Notes: a model not told the origin generated them from the sequence alone. Shown: positions 1-9,295, numbered from the stretch's first letter. The stretch is DNA of 42,905 nucleotides from Actinophytocola sp. (GCF_009379765.1 NZ_WHTD01000059.1:1-42905), one strand, 5' to 3'. Numbers and translations are program-made.

Positions 1-1172
1 CGGTGCACGATCGTCTCCGGCAGGCCCAGCTCCAGGCCGACCCGCCGCACCTCGTCCTTGAACAGCTCGCGCAGCGGCTCGACCAGCTCGAACGTCAGGT
101 CGTCCGGCAGCCCGCCCACGTTGTGGTGGCTCTTGATGTTCGCCGCCCCGGCCCCGCCGCCCGACTCGACGACGTCCGGGTACAGCGTGCCCTGGACGAG
201 GAAGTCATACCGCGAGCCGGCCTGCAGATCCCGCTCGGCCTGCTCGAACACCCGGATGAACTCCCGGCCGATGATCTTGCGCTTCTGCTCCGGATCGGTC
301 ACCTCGGACAGCGCCGACAGGAACCGGTCGGCCGCGTCCACGGTCACCAGGTTCACCCCGGTCGCCGCCACGAAGTCCCGCTCCACCTGCCCGCGCTCGC
401 CGGCCCGCAGCAGCCCGTGGTCGACGAACACACACGTCAACCGGTCGCCGATGGCCCGCTGCACCAAGGCCGCCGCCACCGCCGAGTCGACCCCGCCGGA
501 CAGCCCGCAGATCGCCCGCCCGTCGCCGACCTGGGCACGGATCCGCGCCACCTGCTCGTCCACAATGGACGCGATCGTCCACGAAGGACGCAGCCCCGCG
601 ATGTCGTGGACGAACCGGCGCAGCACCTCCTGGCCGTGCGGCGAGTGCGCCACCTCCGGGTGGTACTGCACCCCCGCGAGCCGCCGCGACACGTCCTCGA
701 ACGCGGCCACCGGGGCACCGTCGGAGCCCGCGGTGACGGTGAACCCCGGCGGCGCCTCGACCACGCTGTCCCCATGCGACATCCACACCGGGTGCCGCGC
801 CGGGAGGTCTGCGTGCAGCACGCCGCCGGACGCGCCCAGCTCGGTGCGGCCGAACTCGCGCGTCCCGGTGTGCTCGACGGTCCCGCCGAGCGCCTGGGCC
901 ATCGCCTGGAAGCCGTAGCAGATGCCGAACACGGGCACCCCCGCGTCGAACAGCGCGGGGTCGACGGCCGGCGCGCCCTCGGAGTACACCGACGCCGGGC
1001 CCCCGGACAGCACGATCGCCAGCGGGTCGCGCGACAGCAGCGAGGCGACGCTCGCGGTGTGCGGCACGACCTCCGAGTACACCTGAGCCTCACGCACCCG
1101 ACGGGCGATGAGCTGGGCATACTGCGCGCCGAAGTCGACCACGAGAACCGGCCGGTGCTGGTGTTGCGTCAC
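1..1172 (-). CDS. guaA: GMP synthase (glutamine-hydrolysing), 3' end outside window
   Basis: Converts XMP to GMP with ATP and glutamine, the last step of guanine nucleotide synthesis in the cytoplasm. About 390 residues are present of a family length near 520, so the C-terminal dimerisation part lies before base 1. The GTG at 1172 gives [20 protein letters not shown], the expected N-terminus. The class I amidotransferase domain shows the nucleophile motif [13 protein letters not shown] near residues 75-90 and a YHPEV His-Glu motif near 180. The ATP-pyrophosphatase P-loop [13 protein letters not shown] follows near 220-235. It is divergent from the aldehyde dehydrogenase with only 42 bp between the starts, so both promoters share that gap. 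In M. tuberculosis guaA is likewise near choD-guaB3-guaB. No frameshift is seen. Confidence 0.96.
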   Translation of the reverse strand, partial: MTQHQHRPVLVVDFGAQYAQLIARRVREAQVYSEVVPHTASVASLLSRDPLAIVLSGGPASVYSEGAPAVDPALFDAGVPVFGICYGFQAMAQALGGTVEHTGTREFGRTELGASGGVLHADLPARHPVWMSHGDSVVEAPPGFTVTAGSDGAPVAAFEDVSRRLAGVQYHPEVAHSPHGQEVLRRFVHDIAGLRPSWTIASIVDEQVARIRAQVGDGRAICGLSGGVDSAVAAALVQRAIGDRLTCVFVDHGLLRAGERGQVERDFVAATGVNLVTVDAADRFLSALSEVTDPEQKRKIIGREFIRVFEQAERDLQAGSRYDFLVQGTLYPDVVESGGGAGAANIKSHHNVGGLPDDLTFELVEPLRELFKDEVRRVGLELGLPETIVH

Positions 1173-1201
1173 AGGGAAAGCATGGCACGGGCCCGGGGAA
1201 C

Positions 1202-1207
1202 TACGGT
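1202..1207 (+). promoter_or_regulatory. -10 hexamer placing transcription start at the ATG (leaderless)
   Basis: TACGGT ends 7 nt before the ATG at 1215, so a normal -10 to start-site distance puts +1 on the start codon. Inferred from position only; an alternative is use of the GGAGGG at 1207-1212, which is too close to the ATG for a normal ribosome site. Confidence 0.45.
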
Positions 1208-1214
1208 GGAGGGC

Positions 1215-2669
1215 ATGAACGCGACAGAGCCGCACCTGCCTACCCCCCGGCCCGCCTTCATCGCCGGTCGCGCGGAGCAGAGTGACCAGACGCTCAGCGT
1301 GCACCACCCGTACGACGGCGACGAGATCGCGACGGTCTGCGTGCCCAGCGCCGGACAGGTCGAGCGTGCCGTGGCCGCCGCGGTGGCCGCCACGCGACCG
1401 TTCCGCACCACCCCCGCGCACGTGCGGGCCGCCGCGCTGGACCACGTGTCCCGCTCCATCGCGGCCAGGGCGGACGAGGTGGCGGAGATGATCACCGCGG
1501 AGAACGGCAAGCCGCTCAAGTGGGCGACCGTCGAGGTCACCCGCTGCGTGTCGACGTTCCGGTTCGCCGCGGAGGAGGCCCGCCGGTTCTCCGGCGAGCT
1601 GCAGCGGCTGGACACCGACCCCGCGGCCGAGGGCCGGATGGCGGTCGTGCGACGGGTCGCGCGCGGGCCGGTGCTCGGCATCGCGCCGTTCAACTTCCCG
1701 CTGAACCTGGTCGCGCACAAGATCGCCCCGGCCATCGCGGTCGGCGCGCCGATCATCGTGAAGCCCGCGCCGCGGACCCCGCTGTCCGCGCTGCTGCTGG
1801 GTGAGCTGCTGGCCGAGACCGACCTGCCCGAGGGTGCGTTCTCCGTGCTGGCGGTCGGCAACGAGGAGACGGTCGAGCTGGTCAAGGACCCGCGGCTGCC
1901 GGTGGTGTCGTTCACCGGCTCCGGCCCGGTCGGCTGGTCGATCATGGACTCCGCGCCGCGCAAGCAGGTCGTGCTCGAGCTCGGCGGCAACGGCGCCGCG
2001 GTCGTCTGCGCCGACTGGCCGGACCTCGACTTCGCGGCCAAGCGGATCGCGACGTTCGGCAACTACCAGGCCGGCCAGTCGTGCATCGCCGTGCAGCGGG
2101 TGCTGGTCGACCACGCCGTGGCGAACACGTTCGTGCCGAAGCTGCTCGACGCGATCGGCGCGCTGCGCACCGGCGACCCGCACGACCCGGACGTCGAGGT
2201 CGGCCCGCTGGTCGACGAGGCGGCCGCGGAGCGCGTCGAGAGCTGGGTCAACGAGGCGGTGTCGGCCGGCGGCACGCTGCTGGCGGGCGGCAAGCGCGAC
2301 GGCGCGTCGCTGGAGCCCACCGTGCTCTCCGGGGTCCCGCACGACGCGAAGTGCTGGGCCGAGGAGGTCTTCGGCCCGGTGCTGGTCGTGTCGGTCACCG
2401 ACGGGGTGGACGACGCGTTCGCGCAGGTCAACGACTCGCGGTACGGCCTGCAGGCCGGCGTGTTCACCAAGGACGTCCAGGTGGCCTTCCGGGCCCGCGC
2501 GGAGCTCGACGTGGGCGGCGTCATCGTGGGCGACGTGCCGTCGTTCCGCGCGGACCAGATGCCCTACGGCGGCGTGAAGGGCTCCGGCTTCGGCCGCGAG
2601 GGCATCCGCAGCGCGATGGCCGACCTCACCGAGGAGCGGATCATGGTGCTCACCGGTTTGGAGCTTTGA
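1215..2669 (+). CDS. Aldehyde dehydrogenase family protein
   Basis: NAD(P)-dependent oxidation of an aldehyde to the acid; substrate not determinable. 484 residues, normal for the superfamily. Visible motifs in order: cofactor region [15 protein letters not shown] and [22 protein letters not shown] with Glu255 as general base, the catalytic Cys290 in GQSCIAV, EVFGPVL, and the C-terminal [14 protein letters not shown]. The pattern fits the lactaldehyde/phosphonoacetaldehyde/glyceraldehyde-3-phosphate-type subgroup rather than betaine aldehyde dehydrogenases, but that is family resemblance only. The frame is open far upstream of the true start; ATG 1215 is chosen because the alignment to the family begins there and guaA occupies the opposite strand before it. 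Its last 20 bases overlap the 3' end of the convergent FAD oxidase. Confidence 0.9.
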   Translation: MNATEPHLPTPRPAFIAGRAEQSDQTLSVHHPYDGDEIATVCVPSAGQVERAVAAAVAATRPFRTTPAHVRAAALDHVSRSIAARADEVAEMITAENGKPLKWATVEVTRCVSTFRFAAEEARRFSGELQRLDTDPAAEGRMAVVRRVARGPVLGIAPFNFPLNLVAHKIAPAIAVGAPIIVKPAPRTPLSALLLGELLAETDLPEGAFSVLAVGNEETVELVKDPRLPVVSFTGSGPVGWSIMDSAPRKQVVLELGGNGAAVVCADWPDLDFAAKRIATFGNYQAGQSCIAVQRVLVDHAVANTFVPKLLDAIGALRTGDPHDPDVEVGPLVDEAAAERVESWVNEAVSAGGTLLAGGKRDGASLEPTVLSGVPHDAKCWAEEVFGPVLVVSVTDGVDDAFAQVNDSRYGLQAGVFTKDVQVAFRARAELDVGGVIVGDVPSFRADQMPYGGVKGSGFGREGIRSAMADLTEERIMVLTGLEL

Positions 2670-4172
2670 GCCCCTGGGCGAAGGCGAACACGCCGTCCGG
2701 GTCGTAGGTCTCGGCCACCTCGCGCAGCCGGGGCAGGTTGGCGCCGTAGTAGGCGTTGGCCCAGTCCGGCAGGCCCGGGTCGATGTAGTTGACGTACCCG
2801 TGCGCGCCGGCCACCGCACCGAGGCCGTCGCGCACCTCGCTCACCTGGCGGCTCGCGGCGTCCCGGCCGGCGCCGGTGTTCGCGTAGATCTGCGCGCTCG
2901 CCAGCGCGCTCCGGTGCGGGAACGCGGTGGCGTCCGGCGCGATGCGCGACACCGCGCCACCCAACGAGTCGAGCAGCAGGTCCAACCCCGAGCGGCCGTC
3001 CAGCAGCGCGACGACCGCCGCCGGGTCGGCCGGCTTCTCCAGGATCCGCGACGACGCGACGAACGACTCCCGCCCCAGCACCCGCCCTCCGACTCCGGGT
3101 GGCACTGCGCCACGCCGCGCTGCGAGCAGCCGCCGAAGTACCGCATCGCGTCCAGATAGGACTTGCCGGTGACGAACCGCGACGACGCGGCGAGTCCCAG
3201 CCGCGCCAACTGCCGCTCGCACCCGCCGGCCGACCCGACGAAGCACCCGCCCACCCGCGCGGTCGGCGGCGAGCCGGCCGAGACCACGCAGTTCGTCCAC
3301 AGCTCGTCCGGCAGGTCCGCCACCCACGACTGCCACGCGCCCAGCACGTCCGCCGCGCCCCCGCCGAACCGCAGCGAGAACACCGTCAGCGCCGGGGCCG
3401 GCGCGGTGGCGAAGGTGAACGACGTGACGATCCCGAAGTTCCCGCCGCCCCCGCCGCGCAGCGCCCAGAACAGGTCCGGCTCCGCGTCGGCCGACGCGGT
3501 GACCAGCCTGCCGTCGGCCGTGACGACCTGCGCCGACACCAGCTGGTCGCAGGTCAGGCCGTACTTGCGGGCGAGGACGCCGATGCCGCCGCCCAGCGTC
3601 AGCCCGCCGATGCCGACCGTCGGGCAGGACCCGGCCGGCAGGCACCGGCCCGCCTCGGCGAGTCCCGCGTAGACGTCGATCAGCCGCGTCCCCGCGCCGA
3701 TCACCGCGACGCCGTCCGGCGATGTGTCCACTCCGGACATCGGGTGCAGGTCGACGACCAGCGCGTTGTCCGGGCTGCTGTAGCCGGCGTAGCTGTGCCC
3801 GCCGGACCGCGCGGCGATCGGCATCCGCGCCTTCGCGGCGACGTCCACGCAGGCCCGCACGTCCTCCGGCCGGGTACAGCGTGCGACGGCGGCGGGCTTG
3901 CGCGTGTCGAACAGCGGGTTGTACACCTGCGCCGCGGCCGGGTAGCCGGCCTCGCCCGGGAGCACCAGCCCGCCAGGCAGCTTGGCCCGCAACGTGTTCC
4001 AGTCCGGCGGTACCGGCTTCGGCGGGCTCGATGGCGTCGGCGACGGCGGTGTGGTGGGTGCGGGCGTGCCCGCCGTGCCGGACGGCGACCCGGTGCACCC
4101 GGCCGCGGCACCCACCGTGCCGACCACTGTGCTGACCGCGGCCGCGGCGAGGAACGTTCGTCTACTGATCAA
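2650..4172 (-). pseudogene. Exported FAD-linked oxidase (berberine-bridge/GOOX type), frameshifted
   Basis: Resembles secreted flavin oxidases of the FAD_binding_4 plus BBE architecture. The N-terminus has a twin-arginine motif SRRTFL and a lipobox AAGC (Cys26), so it would be a Tat-exported lipoprotein. The motif RSGGHSYAG supplies the His that carries 8-alpha-histidyl FAD in this family, and YGLTCDQ places a Cys where bicovalent members have the 6-S-cysteinyl bond. The C-terminal BBE segment [19 protein letters not shown] is present but in another frame: the frame changes by -1 in a G-rich run at 3081-3090, between CHPESEGG and GRVLGRESF. Start TTG 4172 follows GGAGGTG at 8 nt. Either a pseudogene or a one-base sequence error; all domains are otherwise intact. 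It follows the 4214-4702 gene by 41 bp on the same strand. Confidence 0.8.
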
Positions 4173-4213
4173 GGCCCCGACACCTCCCCCTGCCCAGACG
4201 TATGGGTAGGTGA

Positions 4214-4702
4214 TCAGGTTGCCGGAGCGGACGCGCCCGCGCTGCCCACGTACAGCCACCGGCCCTCGAACTTCACGAACATCAGCGAGCGGCGCTCGCC
4301 GGCGGCCATGCCGGGCGTGCGGTAGGAGACCTCCATCGCGCCGGGCACGGCCGCCTCGGAGGCCTTGCCGAACACGGCGCCGTCGAGCTGCGCGGCGAGG
4401 TCGGCCATGCTGGCGAGGATCAGCCGCTTGGCCTCGTCGACCTGCTGAGCGACGCCCGCGCCTTGCTGCGCCACGCACGTCGGGTCGTCGAGGCAGGTCA
4501 GCTCCAGCAGCGCCTCGCCGTCGCCGGCCGCCGCCGCCCTCGCGAACGACTCGGCGGCACGCTCCGGCGTGCTGAGGTCGTAGCCCGACTCGGCGTCGGG
4601 GGTCTCGACCGGCGCGTCGTTCGCGGTAAGCACCAGCGTCACGACGACCGCGGCGACGAGCACCGCGACGGCAAGGATCACCCAGGGCAGCCTCTTCTTC
4701 AT
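4214..4702 (-). CDS. Membrane-anchored protein, NTF2-like/DUF4878-type fold suspected
   Basis: 162 residues. Residues 1-27 form a single N-terminal membrane anchor (MKKRLPWVILAVAVLVAAVV), followed by a short acidic linker and an exported alpha/beta domain. The pattern 'TPERAAESFARAAAAGDGEALLELTC' at the domain start and 'GRWLYVG' at the end is typical of small NTF2-like exported domains in actinomycetes (DUF4878-like). There are two cysteines, LTCLDDPTC, which could form a disulphide outside the membrane. Function unknown. Same strand as and 41 bp upstream of the flavin oxidase, so probably co-transcribed; divergent from the XRE gene. A TAAGTT hexamer 9 nt before the ATG could be the -10 of a nearly leaderless transcript. 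Confidence 0.78.
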   Translation of the reverse strand: MKKRLPWVILAVAVLVAAVVVTLVLTANDAPVETPDAESGYDLSTPERAAESFARAAAAGDGEALLELTCLDDPTCVAQQGAGVAQQVDEAKRLILASMADLAAQLDGAVFGKASEAAVPGAMEVSYRTPGMAAGERRSLMFVKFEGRWLYVGSAGASAPAT

Positions 4703-4797
4703 CGTTGGCGCAACTTAGCAGTGTTGCCCCGCCGGCACGCCGGCTCCGTCCGCGTGAACCTGCCCAGCGGAATGCGGCACTCTGCGGGGTCGCGTTC

Positions 4798-4803
4798 TAG
4801 CGT
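4798..4803 (+). promoter_or_regulatory. Candidate -10 of the XRE-DUF5753 gene
   Basis: GTTCTAGCGT occurs here and again, identically over 10 bases, in the promoter of the whiB gene (20705-20714). The -35 position here is weak. About 50 nt upstream of the ATG at 4853. Confidence 0.35.
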
Positions 4804-4852
4804 GGGACAACACGTGGACGGCACGTGGTAGTCGAGTGACGAGGAGTGCGCG

Positions 4853-5809
4853 ATGTTCGATCTGGAGCCCACCGTCCGGTCCCGCGAGCTCGGGCTGGCA
4901 CTACAGAAGGCAGCGGACGCCAAGGGCTTCAACGGCCGGCAGCTCGCGCTGGCGCTGAAGTGGACGCCCAGCCGGATCAGCCGGCTGTTCAGCGGCAAGC
5001 GCGGGGCGAAGCTGGTGGACATCGCCGCGCTGCTTGCCAAGTGCGACGTCACCGGCGCCCGCCGCGATGAGCTGCTGGAGTTGGCAGAACGCGCCTTCGA
5101 ACCAAGTTGGTGGGTGGAGTTCGGCGAGTGCCTTCCGATACGGCTCACCACCCTGAGCAACAACGAGGACGCGGCCACCGCGATCACCGGCTTCGATCCG
5201 GGGCGTGTACCAGGCCTATTGCAGACCAAGAGTTACATGACCGCGCTCATGGAATCCATGCCATTCATCCCGAAGGAGGAGATCCCGGAACGCGTGGCTC
5301 TGCGGACCAAACGCCAGGACCGCCACGATCAACACAATCCGCCCAAGTGCCGGTTCTTCATCGACGAGCACGTGGTGACCCGCACCGGGGCCGGCCGCCA
5401 CATCATGTCCGACCAGGTCCATCACCTGTTGCGGCTGGCCGTGCGGCCAAACCTCCACCTCCGAGTTGTACCCGACGCAGGCGGCTTCCACAGCAGCCAC
5501 CAGCCGTTCCACTTGATGGAGTTCGCCGAACTGAATCCCGCAGTCTGGCTCGAGAATCTCAACTCCGCGGCCCTCCTCGAACAGCAGGACACCATCGCCG
5601 GCTACCGACTCACGGTGGCCGATCTGGACAGAGTTGCGCTGGACGAGGAACAGTCCCGAGCGTGGCTTGCCACCGTGGCAACCGTTCTCAGCCATCCCCA
5701 GGACGAGCATGAGAGGTATGCCGCGCCCGGCCGGCCCGGTGTGAGGAAGGAGTTCCATCTTGAGGCGGAGCTGCGTCGAAAGGGCGTGACGGGAGATTTC
5801 CTTCCGTAG
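4853..5809 (+). CDS. XRE-family regulator with DUF5753 domain
   Basis: 318 residues. An N-terminal helix-turn-helix (about residues 12-65; GFNGRQLALALKWTPSRISRLFSGKRG) is followed by a long DUF5753 domain, visible as WWVEFGECLP, the pattern GFDPGRVPGLLQTKSYM, then FFIDEHVVTRTGAG and HSSHQPFHLMEF. Such proteins are abundant in Actinobacteria and control development and antibiotic production, usually beside a small DUF397 partner. No DUF397 gene is visible here: downstream there are only 28 bases before the stop of the convergent monooxygenase. The ATG at 4853 has GAGGAG 7 nt upstream. Start well supported; target unknown. Confidence 0.9.
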   Translation: MFDLEPTVRSRELGLALQKAADAKGFNGRQLALALKWTPSRISRLFSGKRGAKLVDIAALLAKCDVTGARRDELLELAERAFEPSWWVEFGECLPIRLTTLSNNEDAATAITGFDPGRVPGLLQTKSYMTALMESMPFIPKEEIPERVALRTKRQDRHDQHNPPKCRFFIDEHVVTRTGAGRHIMSDQVHHLLRLAVRPNLHLRVVPDAGGFHSSHQPFHLMEFAELNPAVWLENLNSAALLEQQDTIAGYRLTVADLDRVALDEEQSRAWLATVATVLSHPQDEHERYAAPGRPGVRKEFHLEAELRRKGVTGDFLP

Positions 5810-5837
5810 CCCGGGAAGCCGCCGTCGATCTGCCTCG

Positions 5838-7391
5838 CTAGCCCCAGCCGGTGGCGCGCCGCAGCGCCGCCGTCACGAGCGGGCCGATCGGCTCCGGCGG
5901 CTCGGGTTCCCGGAGCACGGCAGCGAGGTGCCCGTCCGGCCGGACGACCACCAGCGAGCGCGGCCGCAGCCGCAGGGCCTGGACGAGGTGGTCGTCCTCC
6001 TCCTGGTCGAGCGGGACCGGCTGCCCGACCAGCTCGCGCTCCCAGTCGTCAGCCGGCCGCCACGGGCACCAGTGGGTGAGTACCACGAACCGGGGCCCGA
6101 CCAGCTCGCGCAGCCGCATGCCGCGGTCGAGCCGGCCGTCCGGGCAGAGCACGCCCGCCACCGGTGGCCGCGCGGCGCCGGGCTCGCGCGGGAACCGCAC
6201 CAGCCGGTCGCCGGTGGTCAGCGGCGAGTCGACGTACCAGAACGGTTCGGCGAGCTTTCCCGAGTCGATCTCCGTGCGGGCGTCCGGGTCGTCGACGGCG
6301 CGTTCCAGGACGTTGACTCGCCTGGCCTTCTCGGCGTCGGTCTGCGGCACGAGAAACCGCATGGTGTCGCCGGTGATCCGGAGGTTCTCCTCGGCGGCGG
6401 CCCCCCGTTCGAGGTGATAGGACTCGAGCAGTCCGGGCCCGGCGCGCCCTTGTCCGGCGAGCACGATCTTCCAGACGGCGTTGTCCGCGTCGGCGACTCC
6501 GGAGTTGAGCCCTCGGGCGCCGAACGGGCTCATGGCGTGTGCGGCGTCGCCGGCGAGCAGGATCCGGCCGACCCGCATGCGCGAGGCCATCCGCTGGTGG
6601 AAACGGTAGACCGACAGCCAGACGATGTCGTAGCCCCGATCGCCGACGACCGCGCGGATGCGCTCGTCCAGCCCTCCGTTGTCGCGTTCGGTGGCCAGGT
6701 CGAACTGGTCCGGCACCTGCCAGTCGATCCGCCAGACCCCGTGCGGCTGCGGGTGCAGTAGGACCTGCCGGCCCGGGTTCCACGGCGGGTCGAAGTAGAA
6801 CCGCCGCTCCGGCACCGAGTAGCCGAGCTCGGCCCGGATGTCGGCGATGAGGAACTTGTCGGAGAACGACATCCCGTCGAACGCGAGCCCGAGCGCGTGC
6901 CGAACGGCCGACCGCTGCCCGTCCGCCGCGATCAGGTGCGACCCGCGAACGACCCCGCCGCGGGTGGCGACGTCGACCCCGTGGTCGTCCTGCGCGACGG
7001 AGGTGACCTCCTGGCCCCACCGCACCTCGATGAGCGGCTCCTCGGCGAGGCGCTGCTCCAGCAGCAGCTCGACGACGGACTGCGGGGTGTTGACGAACGG
7101 CGGGAAGGCGCTGTCGCCGACCTCGGGGAAGGTGATCTCGAGGACCTGGTGCTCGCGGAAGTAGGTCCGGCCGCGGGTCCAGGTGACCCCGGCGTCGGCG
7201 ACGAGCGCGCCGACGCCGACCCGTTCGAGGATGTCGAGCACGTCGCGCTGCACGCAGATGGACCGGCTCCCCACCGCGACCCGCCGAGGCTGCGCCTCCA
7301 GCACGACGCTGGCCACCCCGTGCCGAGCCAGCAGCAGCGCCCCGACCATCCCGACCGGCCCCGCCCCCGCGATGACCACCGGCTCCGACAT
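5838..7391 (-). CDS. FAD-dependent aromatic monooxygenase (MhpA/PheA-like)
   Basis: 517 residues, class A flavoprotein hydroxylase. The Rossmann motif GAGPVGMVGALLLARHG is at residues 9-25, the second FAD/NADPH motif appears as LIAADGQRSAVRHALG near 160, and the third as AGDAAHAMSPFGARGLNSG near 285. A C-terminal thioredoxin-like tail (RFVVLTHWCPW) is typical of phenol and 3-(3-hydroxyphenyl)propionate hydroxylases. Likely hydroxylates an aromatic ring with NAD(P)H and O2. ATG 7391 follows GGAGGG at about 6 nt. It is divergent from the methyltransferase with 89 bp between them, and a metallo-hydrolase of a type often found beside such hydroxylases lies two genes away, suggesting an aromatic catabolic or tailoring cluster (inference). 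Confidence 0.9.
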   Translation of the reverse strand: MSEPVVIAGAGPVGMVGALLLARHGVASVVLEAQPRRVAVGSRSICVQRDVLDILERVGVGALVADAGVTWTRGRTYFREHQVLEITFPEVGDSAFPPFVNTPQSVVELLLEQRLAEEPLIEVRWGQEVTSVAQDDHGVDVATRGGVVRGSHLIAADGQRSAVRHALGLAFDGMSFSDKFLIADIRAELGYSVPERRFYFDPPWNPGRQVLLHPQPHGVWRIDWQVPDQFDLATERDNGGLDERIRAVVGDRGYDIVWLSVYRFHQRMASRMRVGRILLAGDAAHAMSPFGARGLNSGVADADNAVWKIVLAGQGRAGPGLLESYHLERGAAAEENLRITGDTMRFLVPQTDAEKARRVNVLERAVDDPDARTEIDSGKLAEPFWYVDSPLTTGDRLVRFPREPGAARPPVAGVLCPDGRLDRGMRLRELVGPRFVVLTHWCPWRPADDWERELVGQPVPLDQEEDDHLVQALRLRPRSLVVVRPDGHLAAVLREPEPPEPIGPLVTAALRRATGWG

Positions 7392-7480
7392 CCCACTCCC
7401 TCCGCTGCCTGCCCCCGGTCTGCCCGCGACGACCCGAGAACTCGGTCGCGACTCTACGGAGCCCCTGGCACAGTGCACCC

Positions 7481-8327
7481 GTGCCCGAGATCTACTTCGA
7501 CGAACGGATGGCCAAGGGGTACGACACCACATGGGCGAACCTGTTCGACCCGGCGGTCGTCGACCCGGCGGTGAGCTTCCTGGCCGATCTGGCGGGAGCG
7601 GGCGCCGCTCTCGAGCTCGGCGTCGGTACCGGTCGTATCGCGTTACCGCTGCGTGGGCGGGGCGTTCGCGTGCACGGGATCGAGCTGTCGCCGGCCATGG
7701 TCGAGCGGCTGCGGGCGAAACCGGGCGCGGCCGACATCGGTGTGACGATCGGCGACTTCGCGACCACCCAGGGTGGGCGGGACGTTCACGCTCGCTTACC
7801 TCGTGCGCAACACGATCACCAACCTGACCACGCAGGACGAACAGGTGGAGTGCTTCCGCAACGTCGCCGCGCAGCTGGAACCCGGCGGATGCTTCGTCAT
7901 CGAGGTGTACATCCCGGCGCTCCAACGGCTCCCGCCCGGCGAGACGTTCCACGCGTTCACCGTGACGCCGACGCATCTCGGTTTCGAGGAGTACGACATC
8001 GCGGCGCAGATCGCTTTCTCCCACCACTACTGGGTGGTCGACGGCGAGCTCGAGACCTTCTCCTCGCCGCACCGCTACGTATGGCCGTCCGAGCTGGACC
8101 TGATGGCACGACTCGCCGGGATGACCTTGCGCGACCGCTGGAGCGGTTGGCAGCGCGAGCCCTTCACGAGCGCCAGCACCACGCACGTCTCGGTCTGGGA
8201 GAATGCGACGTGGCGGGGCCCGGTCAGCCGTCCTGCAATGCCGCCCACACCTCGCGGTCGCGCTCGGCGGTCCAGATGCGCGGCCAGTCGACGCCGTCGA
8301 GCTCGTCCCAGTGGCGCTGCACGTTGA
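7481..8327 (+). pseudogene. Class I SAM-dependent methyltransferase, frameshifted
   Basis: The first part (from GTG 7481) reads ALELGVGTGRIALPLRGRGVRVHGIELS, the SAM-binding motif I and post-I acidic residue, up to VTIGDFATT. The second part, FTLAYLVRNTITNLTTQDEQ and onward to TTHVSVWENATW, lies in another frame. The two join if one G is removed from the run GGGTGGGCGG at 7771-7780. This order is continuous with the SAM methyltransferases of actinomycetes that carry FTLAYLV-NTI-NL. The shifted frame also lacks a stop at the usual place, so it runs about 100 bases over the convergent metallo-hydrolase to 8327. Pseudogene or single-base sequence error; the conserved reading of both halves favours a recent event or an error. 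Confidence 0.78.
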
Positions 8328-9183
8328 ACGGCAGGCAGTGCTCGAAGATCGGCCACCCGCCGAACCGGGACGCGAGTGCCGCATGCGCGGCCGCGAACGC
8401 CTCGGCCAGACTCCCCCGGGCGGCATGCACGGAGCCGACGGTGCGGCGCAGCTCGTCGAGGAAGTGCCGGCTCTGCGCGATGGCCGCCGCGACCTCCTCC
8501 TCGCCCCGCGCGACGGCGCCCCGCCCGCCGACGAGCGCGGTCGCGCCGAAGGCCGCCACGTTGTCCAATGTGGACGTCGCCCAGTCCCGGTGGAACGCGT
8601 CGCCGGTGTAGAGGGCGGCCCGCGCCTCGACGAGGTCGCCGGCGAAGAGGATCCGCTCGTCCGGCAGCCACGCGACGATGTCGCCGGCCGTGTGCCCGCG
8701 CCCGCAGTACTTCAGGACCAGCTCACGGCCGTTGCCGAGCGGGATGGTCATGCGGTCGGAGAAGGTGAGCGTGGGCCTGGTGAGCCCCGGGATCGAGGAG
8801 GGTTCCTCGAACAGCCGAGGCATCCGCCCGAGCTCGGAGTCCCAGTCCGCCTGCCCGCGCTCGGCGATCAGCCGCCGGGTCTGCTCATGCGTGATGATCT
8901 CGCCCGCCTCGAAGGCGCTGGCCCCGAGCACCCGCACCGCGTGATAGTGGCTGAGTACGAGGTAGCGCACCGGTTTGTCGGTCCGCTCCCGCAACCGCGC
9001 GAGCCACCGCCGCGCCGCGACGGGCGTGGCCCGAGCCTCGAAGCAGACGAGGAAGTCCTCCGCCTCGATGGCCCCGACGTTGGGATCCCCGTCCGCGGTG
9101 AGCGCGTGGACACCGGGCGCGAGCTCGGTGAACGTCTCGGTCTTGGCCTCGGTGTCCGCACTGGACGCAAACGCTTTCGCCAC
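8224..9183 (-). CDS. MBL-fold metallo-hydrolase (SoxH/cyclase-like, HYHAVR variant)
   Basis: 319 residues from GTG 9183 (VAKAFASSADTEAKTETFTE). The frame continues upstream to an ATG at 9240, but the family alignment begins at VAKAF. Metal-site motif is LSHYHAVRVLGAS: the usual HxHxDH is HYHAVR, so the Asp-His pair is absent and metal binding may be altered. Other motifs: GRGHTAGDIVAWLPDERILFAGDLVE and the C-terminal RIWTAERDREVW. Relatives often lie next to FAD hydroxylases and hydrolases in aromatic catabolic loci, and here the FAD monooxygenase is 0.8 kb away. Its 3' end overlaps the convergent methyltransferase by about 100 bases because that gene's frame is shifted. Confidence 0.85.
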   Translation of the reverse strand: MAKAFASSADTEAKTETFTELAPGVHALTADGDPNVGAIEAEDFLVCFEARATPVAARRWLARLRERTDKPVRYLVLSHYHAVRVLGASAFEAGEIITHEQTRRLIAERGQADWDSELGRMPRLFEEPSSIPGLTRPTLTFSDRMTIPLGNGRELVLKYCGRGHTAGDIVAWLPDERILFAGDLVEARAALYTGDAFHRDWATSTLDNVAAFGATALVGGRGAVARGEEEVAAAIAQSRHFLDELRRTVGSVHAARGSLAEAFAAAHAALASRFGGWPIFEHCLPFNVQRHWDELDGVDWPRIWTAERDREVWAALQDG

Positions 9184-9224
9184 GCCCCCACCCTGCCACC
9201 CTTCGCCGGGTGATGGCACATGCG

Positions 9225-9243
9225 CGGATGAACAGTTCATCCG
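9225..9243. promoter_or_regulatory. Perfect 19-bp palindrome (operator candidate)
   Basis: Two 9-bp arms CGGATGAAC / GTTCATCCG around a single central A at 9234. It lies between the start of the metallo-hydrolase and the Fic gene, immediately before the tandem repeats. Confidence 0.7.
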
Positions 9244-9282
9244 TGCATGTTCACGAATGATCCGTGCATGTTGACGAATGAT
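9241..9282 (+). repeat. Tandem 21-bp direct repeat
   Basis: Two units, 9241-9261 and 9262-9282, identical but for one base (C at 9252, G at 9273). The 21-bp period equals two helical turns, as in side-by-side operator sites. Confidence 0.75.
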
Positions 9283-9295
9283 TCGTCAACATGCA
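9265..9295. promoter_or_regulatory. Perfect 31-bp palindrome covering the Fic start
   Basis: Arms of 15 bp (TGCATGTTGACGAAT and its complement) around G9280. The right arm includes the ATG at 9291, so a protein bound here, or the hairpin in the mRNA, would block Fic expression. It also contains most of the second 21-bp repeat. Confidence 0.72.

Noticed and set aside
3..1214. 400-residue N-terminal extension of the aldehyde dehydrogenase frame
   Set aside because: It is the antisense of guaA, rich in Arg/Pro/His, and the family begins at ATG 1215.
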